A stretch of 64,000 nt of DNA, taken from Ignavibacteria bacterium (GTDB lineage: Bacteria > Bacteroidota > Ignavibacteria > Kapaibacteriales > UBA961). The position numbers and the translations under genes are program-made. Positions 40,878 through 50,899 of the stretch are shown here, piece after piece; position 1 is the stretch's first letter; every line of letters starts with the position of its first letter. Where the stretch lies: contig VGWD01000001.1 of NCBI GenBank assembly GCA_016873735.1, positions 124,001 through 188,000 of the forward strand, written 5' to 3'. The notes under the pieces are model-generated. The model ran no database searches, was not told where the DNA came from, and worked only from the letters and a program-made list of their open reading frames with translations.

Positions 40878-40910
40878 AGAAAGCCCGATTATTCATCTGG
40901 CTTTTCTTTT
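40878..40910 (+). terminator. Terminator after rpoD
   Basis: AGAAAGCC ... GGCTTTTCT with T-rich tail (one bulge). Confidence 0.55.
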
Positions 40911-41696
40911 ACATATCAATAATTCAGTCGTGGGACTTTCTGCTAAAACAGAAATGCACAGGAGTTCAGGCAGATATAATATCGCAGCATATATCATGCC
41001 CACGATTTCGCTTTTTCTTACCGGATACATCAGCAAGTTCCAGAGTTTCCCCGGCCAAGATGATGCGGTGTCCACAGGATATCCCATCAGATAAAACATC
41101 GGAAGTCTTTCGATTACATCAAATCCCACTATATCCAAAGCTTCATATACATCATGCATTGATCTATGCACGATATGCCTTTCTCTCTTCGTACTGGATT
41201 GCGGCAAATTATCTGAATATAATAATATGCCATCGTCCTTCATGATTCTTCCCAATTGATTCAAAGCCATGGTATAACGAGTATCATCCGTGATGTGAAA
41301 TAAGACATCGAACACAGAAATGATGTCCTGCGATGCATCGCCGATCACGCTCATGGAATCATGATCCGAGAGATCACAATGATACATCATTATCGAGGGG
41401 AATCTACTTGCGCAAAACTCCACTGAAGCTTCCGTGAAATCAAGTCCGGACAAAGCATGCGGAGATTGTTTCAACCATAGATTCAGATAAAATCCGGTGC
41501 CGCTTCCACAATCAAGAATAGTTTTTTGGTCAATGTCTTGAATATACCTTTCGCAAACCGTTCTAAAGACATGTCTGCGAATTGCATATAGCGCTCGATT
41601 GAATGCCTTGCCATATGCAAGATGGCCAACTCTGTGTAAACCAATGTCTTTGGATAATCTATCCTGCCAATAGTGAGAGGGATTAAAATCAGCCAT
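40893..41696 (-). CDS. Class I SAM-dependent methyltransferase
   Basis: 'TILDCGSGTGFYLNLWLKQ', 'LSGLDFTEASVEFC', 'ISVFDVLFHITDD'. Confidence 0.85.
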   Translation of the reverse strand: MADFNPSHYWQDRLSKDIGLHRVGHLAYGKAFNRALYAIRRHVFRTVCERYIQDIDQKTILDCGSGTGFYLNLWLKQSPHALSGLDFTEASVEFCASRFPSIMMYHCDLSDHDSMSVIGDASQDIISVFDVLFHITDDTRYTMALNQLGRIMKDDGILLYSDNLPQSSTKRERHIVHRSMHDVYEALDIVGFDVIERLPMFYLMGYPVDTASSWPGKLWNLLMYPVRKSEIVGMIYAAILYLPELLCISVLAESPTTELLICKRKAR

Positions 41697-41710
41697 ATGA
41701 AGTAGAAAAG

Positions 41711-41744
41711 AAAAAGGTCAAGGAAATTTCCCTTGACCTTTAAA
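41711..41744. terminator. Bidirectional hairpin between the amino acid permease and methyltransferase genes
   Basis: AAAGGTCAAGG-aaatttc-CCTTGACCTTT, perfect 11-bp stem with A/T flanks on both sides. Confidence 0.8.
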
Positions 41745-41760
41745 AAACAATCGCATGCGA

Positions 41761-43263
41761 TCAGCCTAAGGCTGCTTTGCGAATTTTTGAATGTTTTGCA
41801 CCATAGGAAAAATACAATACAAAACCGATTGCCATCCAAATGATGAGTCTGAGCCATGTATCAAGTGGCAATGAATACATCATGTAAAAACATGTGCCGA
41901 TTCCAAGCATTGGGACAAGTGGAACAAGCGGAGTCTTGAATACACGTGGCACATCGGGATGTGTTCTTCGCATGATGATAATTCCGAATGAAACCAGGAT
42001 GAATGCAAAGAGCGTACCGATGCTCGTCATTTCTCCCACAACCGTAACGGGGACAAATGCCGCAAAGAGCGATACAAAACCCATGAAGAATAAATTCGAT
42101 TTATATGGAGTATGAAACTTCGGATGCACAACAGCGAACATGCCGGGCAATAATCCATCTTTGCTCATTGAGAAAAAGACGCGTGATTGACCAAGCAACA
42201 TTACCAAGATCACAGATGAATATCCTGCCAAAATCGCAACGATGATTGCAGTTTGCAGCCATGTATATGGAGTTTTCATGATTGCCAAAGCAACCGGCGC
42301 GGCTTCGCCTGCGAAGTTTTTATAATTCTCGAGTCCTGTCAGGACATGTGCAAAAAGCACATATAGGACCGTACATACCGCAAGTGAACCCAAAATTCCA
42401 ATCGGCATGTCTTTTTGAGGATTCTTTGCTTCTTGTGCTGCCGTAGAAACAGCATCAAAACCAATGAATGCAAAGAACACTACTGCTGCACCGGTCACGA
42501 TTCCCGTCCAACCAAAATGCTGATAGACTCCCGTATTTTCGATGAAATACGGTGTATGATTTGCAGGATTGATATATGCCCAGCCCAAACCAATGAAAAT
42601 AAGTACGACGGTTACTTTCAGAAAGACCACTATTGCATTTGTTTGGGCTGATTCTTCGGTTCCACGAATAAGCAATAGTGACATCATCACCGTGATGAAA
42701 ACGGCGGGTAAATTAATGATGCCCGACACAAAACTTCCATCCGGCAGTGCATAGGGTGGATCCCAAGGCGACATCAATAATTGATGCGGAAGTCCAACTT
42801 CAAATATGCCCAATAATTTTACGAGATATCGAGACCAACTTATGGCAACTGTTGCAGCACCAACGGCATATTCCAAGACTAAATCCCAACCAATAGTCCA
42901 AGCAAGCAATTCTCCCATGGTTGCATAGGAATATGTATATGCAGATCCTGCTATGGGAATCATCGATGCAAATTCAGCATAGCACAATCCGGCAAAAGCA
43001 CAGCCAACGGCCGCAACAATGAAGGAAATCGTAACCGCTGGACCGGCATTGTTTGCCGCGGCAATACCCGTTAATGAAAAGAGACCGGCACCAATGATTG
43101 CACCGATTCCCAAAAGAACCAAATTCATCGGTCCAAGCGTACGTTTGAGTGTATGGCTTTCACCCACGCCATCCGCCTCTTGTTGCAATTGCGAGAGCGG
43201 TTTGGTCAAAAACAGAGGATTGGAAGAGGCCATAATGAGTCCAGTAATATGAAACATCGCCAC
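41761..43263 (-). CDS. APC-family amino acid permease
   Basis: ~12 TMs; 'MNLVLLGIGAIIGAGLFSLTGIAAANNAGPAVTISFIVAAVGCAFAGLCYAEFASMIP', 'FFAFIGFDAVSTAAQEAKNPQKDMPIGI'. Start 43263 or 43233. Confidence 0.92.
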   Translation of the reverse strand: MAMFHITGLIMASSNPLFLTKPLSQLQQEADGVGESHTLKRTLGPMNLVLLGIGAIIGAGLFSLTGIAAANNAGPAVTISFIVAAVGCAFAGLCYAEFASMIPIAGSAYTYSYATMGELLAWTIGWDLVLEYAVGAATVAISWSRYLVKLLGIFEVGLPHQLLMSPWDPPYALPDGSFVSGIINLPAVFITVMMSLLLIRGTEESAQTNAIVVFLKVTVVLIFIGLGWAYINPANHTPYFIENTGVYQHFGWTGIVTGAAVVFFAFIGFDAVSTAAQEAKNPQKDMPIGILGSLAVCTVLYVLFAHVLTGLENYKNFAGEAAPVALAIMKTPYTWLQTAIIVAILAGYSSVILVMLLGQSRVFFSMSKDGLLPGMFAVVHPKFHTPYKSNLFFMGFVSLFAAFVPVTVVGEMTSIGTLFAFILVSFGIIIMRRTHPDVPRVFKTPLVPLVPMLGIGTCFYMMYSLPLDTWLRLIIWMAIGFVLYFSYGAKHSKIRKAALG

Positions 43264-43291
43264 ATCGCATGCATTTGCAATATGACCACTG

Positions 43292-43321
43292 CAAAAATAG
43301 GCACTGCAATGCTCTCAGCAA
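43292..43321 (-). promoter_or_regulatory. Promoter TTG-N19-TATTTTTG upstream of the amino acid permease
   Basis: Plus strand CAAAAATA at 43292-43299 and CAA at 43319-43321. Confidence 0.6.
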
Positions 43322-43379
43322 TCGAGTAGATCATACTTTTTTTGAATCTTCGCCATCTTTTCCACATCTGTTTTTATAC

Positions 43380-43410
43380 TTGTAATTACGCCTTCACAAA
43401 GGTATTTTTG
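43380..43410 (+). promoter_or_regulatory. Promoter TTG-N20-TATTTTTG upstream of tRNA-Cys
   Basis: TTG 43380-43382, TATTTTTG 43403-43410, 34 bp before the tRNA. Confidence 0.6.
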
Positions 43411-43444
43411 TAATTCCTGTTTGTTCTTGAATATTCAGGAATCC

Positions 43445-43515
43445 GGTCTCGTCGCCTAGTGGCTGGGCAGGGCTCTGCAAAAGCCCCTACAGCGGTTCGA
43501 ATCCGCTCGAGACCT
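43445..43515 (+). tRNA. tRNA-Cys (anticodon GCA)
   Basis: GGTCTCG/CGAGACC acceptor stem, anticodon arm GGGCT-CTGCAAA-AGCCC, T-arm AGCGGTTCGAATCCGCT; CCA not encoded. Confidence 0.96.
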
Positions 43516-43565
43516 CACTGATTCAGGGCGTTATTCCCTACTCTTCTTTACATTTTGGATGGTGT

Positions 43566-44129
43566 ATGGCAACCACAGCCGATCTTCGCGTTGGTGCTTT
43601 TTTGAAATACAATGGCGAATTATGCCAAGTATTGGAAAGTGAACATCGCACCCCCGGAAATCTTCGTGCTTTTTATCAAGTTAAGTTACGTGTGCTTCGC
43701 ACCGGCAAATTGCTCGAGAATAGATATCGTTCCGGTGAAACCATTGAATTCGTGAGAGTTGAGCGCAATGACTATCAATATTTGTATCGAGATGGAGAAT
43801 CATATGTCTTCATGGATGTGAATACATATGATCAAATTCCCGTTGATGCGAATATTGTTGGCAATGCCGCTAAATTCATGAAAGAGAATCAGGCAGTTCA
43901 ATTGACTTCTGATGATACTTCGGTGTTATCCGTTGAATTGCCTCCGCATGTTCATTTGCGCGTCACGCAAACAGAGCCCGGTGTTCGTGGAGACACTGCT
44001 ACGAATGTGTTGAAACCCGCAACGGTTGAGACAGGTGCCACCATTCAGGTACCAATATTCGTGAATGAGGGTGATATGCTTCGCATTGATACTCGCAATG
44101 GCGAATATGTTGAGCGCGTGAAGGAATAA
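43566..44129 (+). CDS. efp: Elongation factor P
   Basis: 'RVGAFLKYNGELCQVLESEHRTPGNLRAFYQVKLRVLRTGK', C-terminal 'LRVTQTEPGVRGDTATNVLKPATVETGATIQVPIFVNEGDMLRIDTRNGEYVERV'. Confidence 0.97.
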   Translation: MATTADLRVGAFLKYNGELCQVLESEHRTPGNLRAFYQVKLRVLRTGKLLENRYRSGETIEFVRVERNDYQYLYRDGESYVFMDVNTYDQIPVDANIVGNAAKFMKENQAVQLTSDDTSVLSVELPPHVHLRVTQTEPGVRGDTATNVLKPATVETGATIQVPIFVNEGDMLRIDTRNGEYVERVKE

Positions 44130-44150
44130 CTAAATTAGACACTTCTTGAG

Positions 44151-44188
44151 AAGCGTGTCTCGTGATATTCTCAGTGACACGCTTTTTC
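44151..44188 (+). terminator. Terminator after efp
   Basis: AAGCGTGTC ... GACACGCTT (9 bp) followed by TTT. Confidence 0.65.
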
Positions 44189-44209
44189 ATTCATAATGGA
44201 GAATAAATC

Positions 44210-44680
44210 ATGGATTTACAATACCTGAAAGAGCTTTTGGCCATTTTTGATGCAAGTTCTGCAACTGAGCTCATGATTGAAGAAGAAGGTGCTTCGGTTT
44301 CAATCTCCAAGCGTGGTCCTGACCAAGTTGTTGCACAGGTTGCACCTGCAGCTCATGCACATATTCCTGCTCACGGCACCAATACCCAGCCTGCACCTGC
44401 ACATGCCATGCCTGCTGCAGCACCTGTTGCTGATGAAAACACACATACGATTCTTTCCCCAATTGTTGGCACCTTTTATAGCTCACCATCACCTGATGCA
44501 CCTGCATTTGTACAAGTGGGCACCCGCATAAGTGTCGGACAAACCCTCTGTATCGTTGAAGCAATGAAACTCATGAATGAAATCGAGAGCGATGTCTCCG
44601 GAACCATAGTGAGCATTCTTGCAAATAATGCACAAGCGGTTGAATACAATCAACCATTGTTCATCGTCAAGCCGAATTAA
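44210..44680 (+). CDS. accB: Acetyl-CoA carboxylase biotin carboxyl carrier protein
   Basis: Biotinyl motif '[18 protein letters not shown]', Ala/Pro linker, '[29 protein letters not shown]'. Confidence 0.97.
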   Translation: MDLQYLKELLAIFDASSATELMIEEEGASVSISKRGPDQVVAQVAPAAHAHIPAHGTNTQPAPAHAMPAAAPVADENTHTILSPIVGTFYSSPSPDAPAFVQVGTRISVGQTLCIVEAMKLMNEIESDVSGTIVSILANNAQAVEYNQPLFIVKPN

Positions 44681-44725
44681 TCATTCCTTCGTGGAATGTT
44701 TTCTATCACGATACATGCTACCTTC

Positions 44726-46063
44726 ATGATAAAAAAAGTCCTCATAGCCAATCGCGGAGAAATTGCATTGCGAGTGATTCGTGCTTGCAGGGAAATGGGA
44801 ATCAAAACTGTTGCGGTATATTCCATTGCAGACAAGACCTCACTGCATGTGCGCTTTGCTGATGAAGCTGTCTGTATTGGCCCTGCATCTGGACGAGAAA
44901 GTTATCTCCACTTCCCTGCCATCATCTCTGCAGCACAAATCACCGGCGCTGATGCGATTCATCCCGGATACGGTTTTCTTGCCGAGAATGATACATTCGC
45001 AGAAATTTGTGCTGAAATCGGCATCATATTCATTGGTCCGAGCGCTCATGCCATTAGTAATATGGGCAATAAGTCAGTCGCAAAAGATACGATGAAGGCA
45101 GCCGGCGTACCCGTCATTCCCGGCTCTGAAGGCATTGTTGAAACCGTTGAAGAAGGAAAAGCAATTGCCGATGCGATGGGATATCCCGTGATGATCAAGG
45201 CATCAGCAGGGGGAGGCGGAAAAGGCATGCGCTTTGTGGCAAGTGCCGATGAATTTGAAAATTTGTTTATAGTTGCTCGTAATGAAGCAGAGTCCGCATT
45301 CAATAATCCCGATGTATATATCGAGAAATTCGTTGAAGAACCAAGACATATTGAATTTCAGATTTTTGCCGATAGATTTGGCAATGCAGTGCACTTGAAT
45401 GAACGCGAATGTTCCATTCAGCGCAGACATCAAAAATTGATCGAAGAAACTCCTTCCCCCATCATGACCGAAGCGCTTCGCAAGGAAATGGGTGATGCAG
45501 CCGTAAAAGCTGCATTGGCTGTGAATTATGAAGGTGCGGGAACGATTGAGTTTCTTGTGGACAAGCATAAAAATTTCTTTTTCATGGAAATGAACACGCG
45601 TATTCAGGTGGAGCATCCCGTGACGGAAGCATCACTTGGCATTGATCTTGTGAAAGAACAATTGCTTGTTGCATCCGGAGAGAAGTTAAGTCTCACCCAA
45701 ATGTCTCCAAAGTTTCATTCTATTGAATGTCGCATCAATGCTGAAGATCCATTTCATGATTTCAGACCCTCGCCGGGCGTGCTCAAAACAGTGAATTTCC
45801 CGGGTGGACATGGAGTTCGTGTTGATTCACACATGTATCAAGGATATGCGATTCCTCCCTATTATGATTCACTGCTTGCAAAGCTGATTACTTTTGCACC
45901 AACGCGTCAAGAGGCAATAGCAAAGATGAAAAGAGCTTTGGAGGAGTTTATTATTGAAGGTGTGCATACAACGATTCCATTTCATCGTGCGATGATGGAT
46001 AATCCGGATTTCAAAGCGGGAGATTTCGACACGAAATATCTCGACACCAAAGGTTGGCAATAA
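44726..46063 (+). CDS. accC: Acetyl-CoA carboxylase biotin carboxylase subunit
   Basis: '[33 protein letters not shown]', '[14 protein letters not shown]', '[17 protein letters not shown]'. Start trimmed from 44696. Confidence 0.97.
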   Translation: MIKKVLIANRGEIALRVIRACREMGIKTVAVYSIADKTSLHVRFADEAVCIGPASGRESYLHFPAIISAAQITGADAIHPGYGFLAENDTFAEICAEIGIIFIGPSAHAISNMGNKSVAKDTMKAAGVPVIPGSEGIVETVEEGKAIADAMGYPVMIKASAGGGGKGMRFVASADEFENLFIVARNEAESAFNNPDVYIEKFVEEPRHIEFQIFADRFGNAVHLNERECSIQRRHQKLIEETPSPIMTEALRKEMGDAAVKAALAVNYEGAGTIEFLVDKHKNFFFMEMNTRIQVEHPVTEASLGIDLVKEQLLVASGEKLSLTQMSPKFHSIECRINAEDPFHDFRPSPGVLKTVNFPGGHGVRVDSHMYQGYAIPPYYDSLLAKLITFAPTRQEAIAKMKRALEEFIIEGVHTTIPFHRAMMDNPDFKAGDFDTKYLDTKGWQ

Positions 46064-46091
46064 TTTTCAACGTAACATAAAGGATATCATC

Positions 46092-46469
46092 ATGAACATT
46101 CCATCAGAACTCAAGTACACAAAAGAGCATGAATGGATTAAAGTTGAAGGTAATATTGGTAGAGTTGGCGTAACAGAACATGCTCAAAGTGAACTTGGCG
46201 ATGTTGTGTATTTGGATTTCAATGACAATGCAACAGTTGCTGCAGGAGAAACATTTGGTACAATTGAAGCAGTAAAGACTGTTGCCGATTTATATGCGCC
46301 GGTCAGTGGTACAATCATCGAATGTAATATTGTATTGAATGATGGTCCAGAGCAAGTGAATCAAGATCCTTATGGCGCAGGCTGGCTCATGAAAATTGAA
46401 CTTTCCAATCCTGCAGAGCTGGATGGTTTGATGGATGCCGATGCTTATCGCGCGCTTGTTGGAGCCTAA
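46092..46469 (+). CDS. gcvH: Glycine cleavage system H protein
   Basis: 'YTKEHEWIKVEGNIGRVGVTEHAQSELGDVVYLDF', lipoyl-Lys 'GTIEAVKTVADLYAPVSG'. Confidence 0.97.
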   Translation: MNIPSELKYTKEHEWIKVEGNIGRVGVTEHAQSELGDVVYLDFNDNATVAAGETFGTIEAVKTVADLYAPVSGTIIECNIVLNDGPEQVNQDPYGAGWLMKIELSNPAELDGLMDADAYRALVGA

Positions 46470-46499
46470 TCCATTAACACACGAGTTGATTAACACGCC

Positions 46500-46515
46500 C
46501 ATGAATTAATTCATG
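46500..46515. repeat. 16-bp perfect palindrome CATGAATTAATTCATG
   Basis: Read directly between the gcvH stop and its terminator. Confidence 0.9.
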
Positions 46516-46528
46516 AGGTAGAAAAAAG

Positions 46529-46561
46529 AAAGCCGCTACTGAAATCAGTAGCGGCTTTTTT
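46529..46561 (+). terminator. Strong terminator downstream of gcvH (A-rich 5' side, possibly bidirectional)
   Basis: AAGCCGCTACTGA...AGTAGCGGCTTTTTT flanked by GAAAAAAGAA. Confidence 0.85.
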
Positions 46562-46732
46562 GCTTAATGCGCTTCTTTTACTTCACGCATTTGATTATAT
46601 AATTCACATATACGTTTTTGGGACGAGATTCTAAACCACCATTGGAATTAATTGTCAATGTATGTTATGATTTCTGAACATCTTTCTAAACGTATTCGCT
46701 CAATTGAAGTGGATGAAATATGCTATATGTAG

Positions 46733-47671
46733 TCAGGATTTTTCTATGGCGTGTGAATACAAGATTTCCCCATTTCTGTTGATATATTCAATGAAGAGAT
46801 GCGATGATGAAACAGTGATTGCCGCGAAGCCACCATTCGTTTCTGAAAACAAACTATGCTCCCCCCACGAAGTATCCCTACTGCCTCCTCCGGCTCCTGA
46901 AATCGCCTGATAGTATTTGTCTTCCGGGTGTTTGATCAATTGCAAATCATGATCATGTCCGGACAAATACATGTCGACATTATAATAATCCAAAATTGGT
47001 TTTACTTTGTTGATCATGAAACGCTGATCCCCATATACCCCATAAGAACGAATCATATGATGCCCCACCACGATTTTCCAAAATGCTGTAGATTCCTCCA
47101 ATGCCTGCTCAAGCCAAACAAGCATATTGAGGTCATTCCCCTCGACAAGCAAATTTGTATCCAACATGAAAAACTCAATGGATGCATCACCTGCTTTGTG
47201 TTCAAAATTATAGTAGAAATCAGGGAAATTCCATTGTGGATTCACTTTGGAATATTCTATTTGAGCTGGAGGATTTCCAAGATAATCATGATTACCAAAA
47301 ATGGCATACCACGGTTTTTGTAAATGCTCACCGATATATACATCTTCAAATTTTGTTTTCCATTGCGGATCATCCACACTATTGACGCCTTTTCCATAGA
47401 TATTGTCACCCGTGGAAATGATCATGTCAATGGGATTTGTCATTGCATAAGCATTCATGGATGCCGCAACATCCTTCTGCAATGCTGTTCCCGCTCCCCA
47501 ATCACCCAAAGCCAAAAAACGTAATGGAGTTTCTTCACCATAGGAAGGCATTTTTGTAAGTTGCAGTTTCTCTGCAGGGGCATTCTTCACCTCTGAGGCA
47601 ATAATGGACGCAATCCATTTGCCAAATGGCAAGATACCAATCAAAGCCGCTATGAATGTTCTTCTTCTCAT
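46733..47671 (-). CDS. Secreted metallophosphoesterase (purple acid phosphatase/TRAP-like)
   Basis: 'RFLALGDWGAG', 'ISTGDNIYGKGV', 'AIFGNHDYLG', 'VVGHHMIRSYG', 'YLSGHDHDLQLI'; N-terminal MRRRTFIAALIG. Confidence 0.9.
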   Translation of the reverse strand: MRRRTFIAALIGILPFGKWIASIIASEVKNAPAEKLQLTKMPSYGEETPLRFLALGDWGAGTALQKDVAASMNAYAMTNPIDMIISTGDNIYGKGVNSVDDPQWKTKFEDVYIGEHLQKPWYAIFGNHDYLGNPPAQIEYSKVNPQWNFPDFYYNFEHKAGDASIEFFMLDTNLLVEGNDLNMLVWLEQALEESTAFWKIVVGHHMIRSYGVYGDQRFMINKVKPILDYYNVDMYLSGHDHDLQLIKHPEDKYYQAISGAGGGSRDTSWGEHSLFSETNGGFAAITVSSSHLFIEYINRNGEILYSHAIEKS

Positions 47672-47706
47672 GAATTCCTTGATTCATCCATCACTGTGGA
47701 AGCTAT

Positions 47707-49588
<1,882 letters not shown>

Positions 49589-49617
49589 GGGTGATATGTT
49601 GTAGAGTCTTATCAGAC

Positions 49618-49914
49618 TCATGACACATTGAACAATATATTCAAACGTGTCAAATTCAGTAATCGTTGTACATGTTCCGGAACATTGCTAAGCGAACATT
49701 CTCCACCATGTTGTTTCATCGTGGCATGAGCACTAATCAAGGTTCCTAATCCGGAACTATTCATGATTGCAATATTCGCGCAATCTATGATGAGATGCTT
49801 ACATGTTTGAGATATCTCACGAACTTCATCATTGAATGCCAAAGCATCGGGTCCGCCAAGCATGGATTCAGGAGCTATAATGATATGTTCTTTCAAGTTC
49901 TTCTCCAGCATCAT
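49618..49914 (-). CDS. STAS-domain anti-sigma factor antagonist-like protein
   Basis: 'KHLIIDCANIAIMNSSGLGTLISAHATMKQHGGECSLSNVPEHVQRLLNLTRL'. Confidence 0.88.
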   Translation of the reverse strand: MMLEKNLKEHIIIAPESMLGGPDALAFNDEVREISQTCKHLIIDCANIAIMNSSGLGTLISAHATMKQHGGECSLSNVPEHVQRLLNLTRLNILFNVS

Positions 49915-49929
49915 GCAAAATAATAAACC

Positions 49930-50883
49930 TTATGCTTTCGCAGGTGCCTTTTGCTTATCATATTCAGCTTGAATTCCTTTGTGCTGAATTTTTTCCATGA
50001 ACCATACCACAAATGAGCTTGCGATATAGATTGATGAATATGCACCTGTCACGATACCAACAAGCATGGTGAAAGCAAAGCCTTGAAGCACTTCGCCACC
50101 AAGAAGAACCAATGTGAAGAGCACCAGAACAACTGTCATGACGGTATTCACGGTTCTTGACAATGTTTCATTGATACTGAGATTCATGAGTTTGATGAGA
50201 TTCATGCCTTTATGCAATTCACGATTCTCTCTGATCCGGTCGAAAATGATCACGGTATCATTAACCGAGAAACCAACAACCGTCAGAAATGCCGCAATCA
50301 TTGCTTGATTGATTTCAAGATTTATGATGCCAAGCGAACTAAAAACCGTCACCATGGCAAGCGTGACCAATACATCATGCAAGAGCGCGATTGCAGCCCC
50401 CACACCGTATAAAAATTCAAATCGAAATGCTATGTAAATACCGATGGCAATAACGGCGAGTATCACTGCAAGCAAAGCTTTGCTTCGCAATTCCTCGCCC
50501 ACTTTCGGTCCGATTGAATCCTTCTTCAACAAATTCACGGTCTCACCCGGAAACGCTTCTTTGATGGCAGACACAACTGCACTGGTTGGATCTTGTGAAT
50601 ATGATGTGGCAGGAATGCGAATGAGATATTGATTGGCAGCTCCATAAGATTTTATTTCTGCTCCAATCAATTTTGCTTCATCGACTGCAGCACGAATCTC
50701 AGCGACTTTATTCTCAGCATTCAACTGCACCGCGATTTCCGTTCCACCGGCAAAGTCAATCCCAAAACGCAATCCAAGCGCAAAAGGAGCAACAATACCT
50801 ATCACATTCAATACGAGCGAAACCCACACCAAAGTGCCACGCTTGCTCAAAAAGTCAATAGTTGTTTTTGAAAATAATTGCAT
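49930..50883 (-). CDS. secF: Protein translocase subunit SecF
   Basis: 'GLRFGIDFAGGTEIAVQL', 'AAFLTVVGFSVNDTVIIFDRIRENRELHKG', 'SINETLSRTVNTVMTVVLVLFTLVLLGGE'. Confidence 0.95.
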   Translation of the reverse strand: MQLFSKTTIDFLSKRGTLVWVSLVLNVIGIVAPFALGLRFGIDFAGGTEIAVQLNAENKVAEIRAAVDEAKLIGAEIKSYGAANQYLIRIPATSYSQDPTSAVVSAIKEAFPGETVNLLKKDSIGPKVGEELRSKALLAVILAVIAIGIYIAFRFEFLYGVGAAIALLHDVLVTLAMVTVFSSLGIINLEINQAMIAAFLTVVGFSVNDTVIIFDRIRENRELHKGMNLIKLMNLSINETLSRTVNTVMTVVLVLFTLVLLGGEVLQGFAFTMLVGIVTGAYSSIYIASSFVVWFMEKIQHKGIQAEYDKQKAPAKA

Positions 50884-50899
50884 CGTTTTCTCCGATTCC

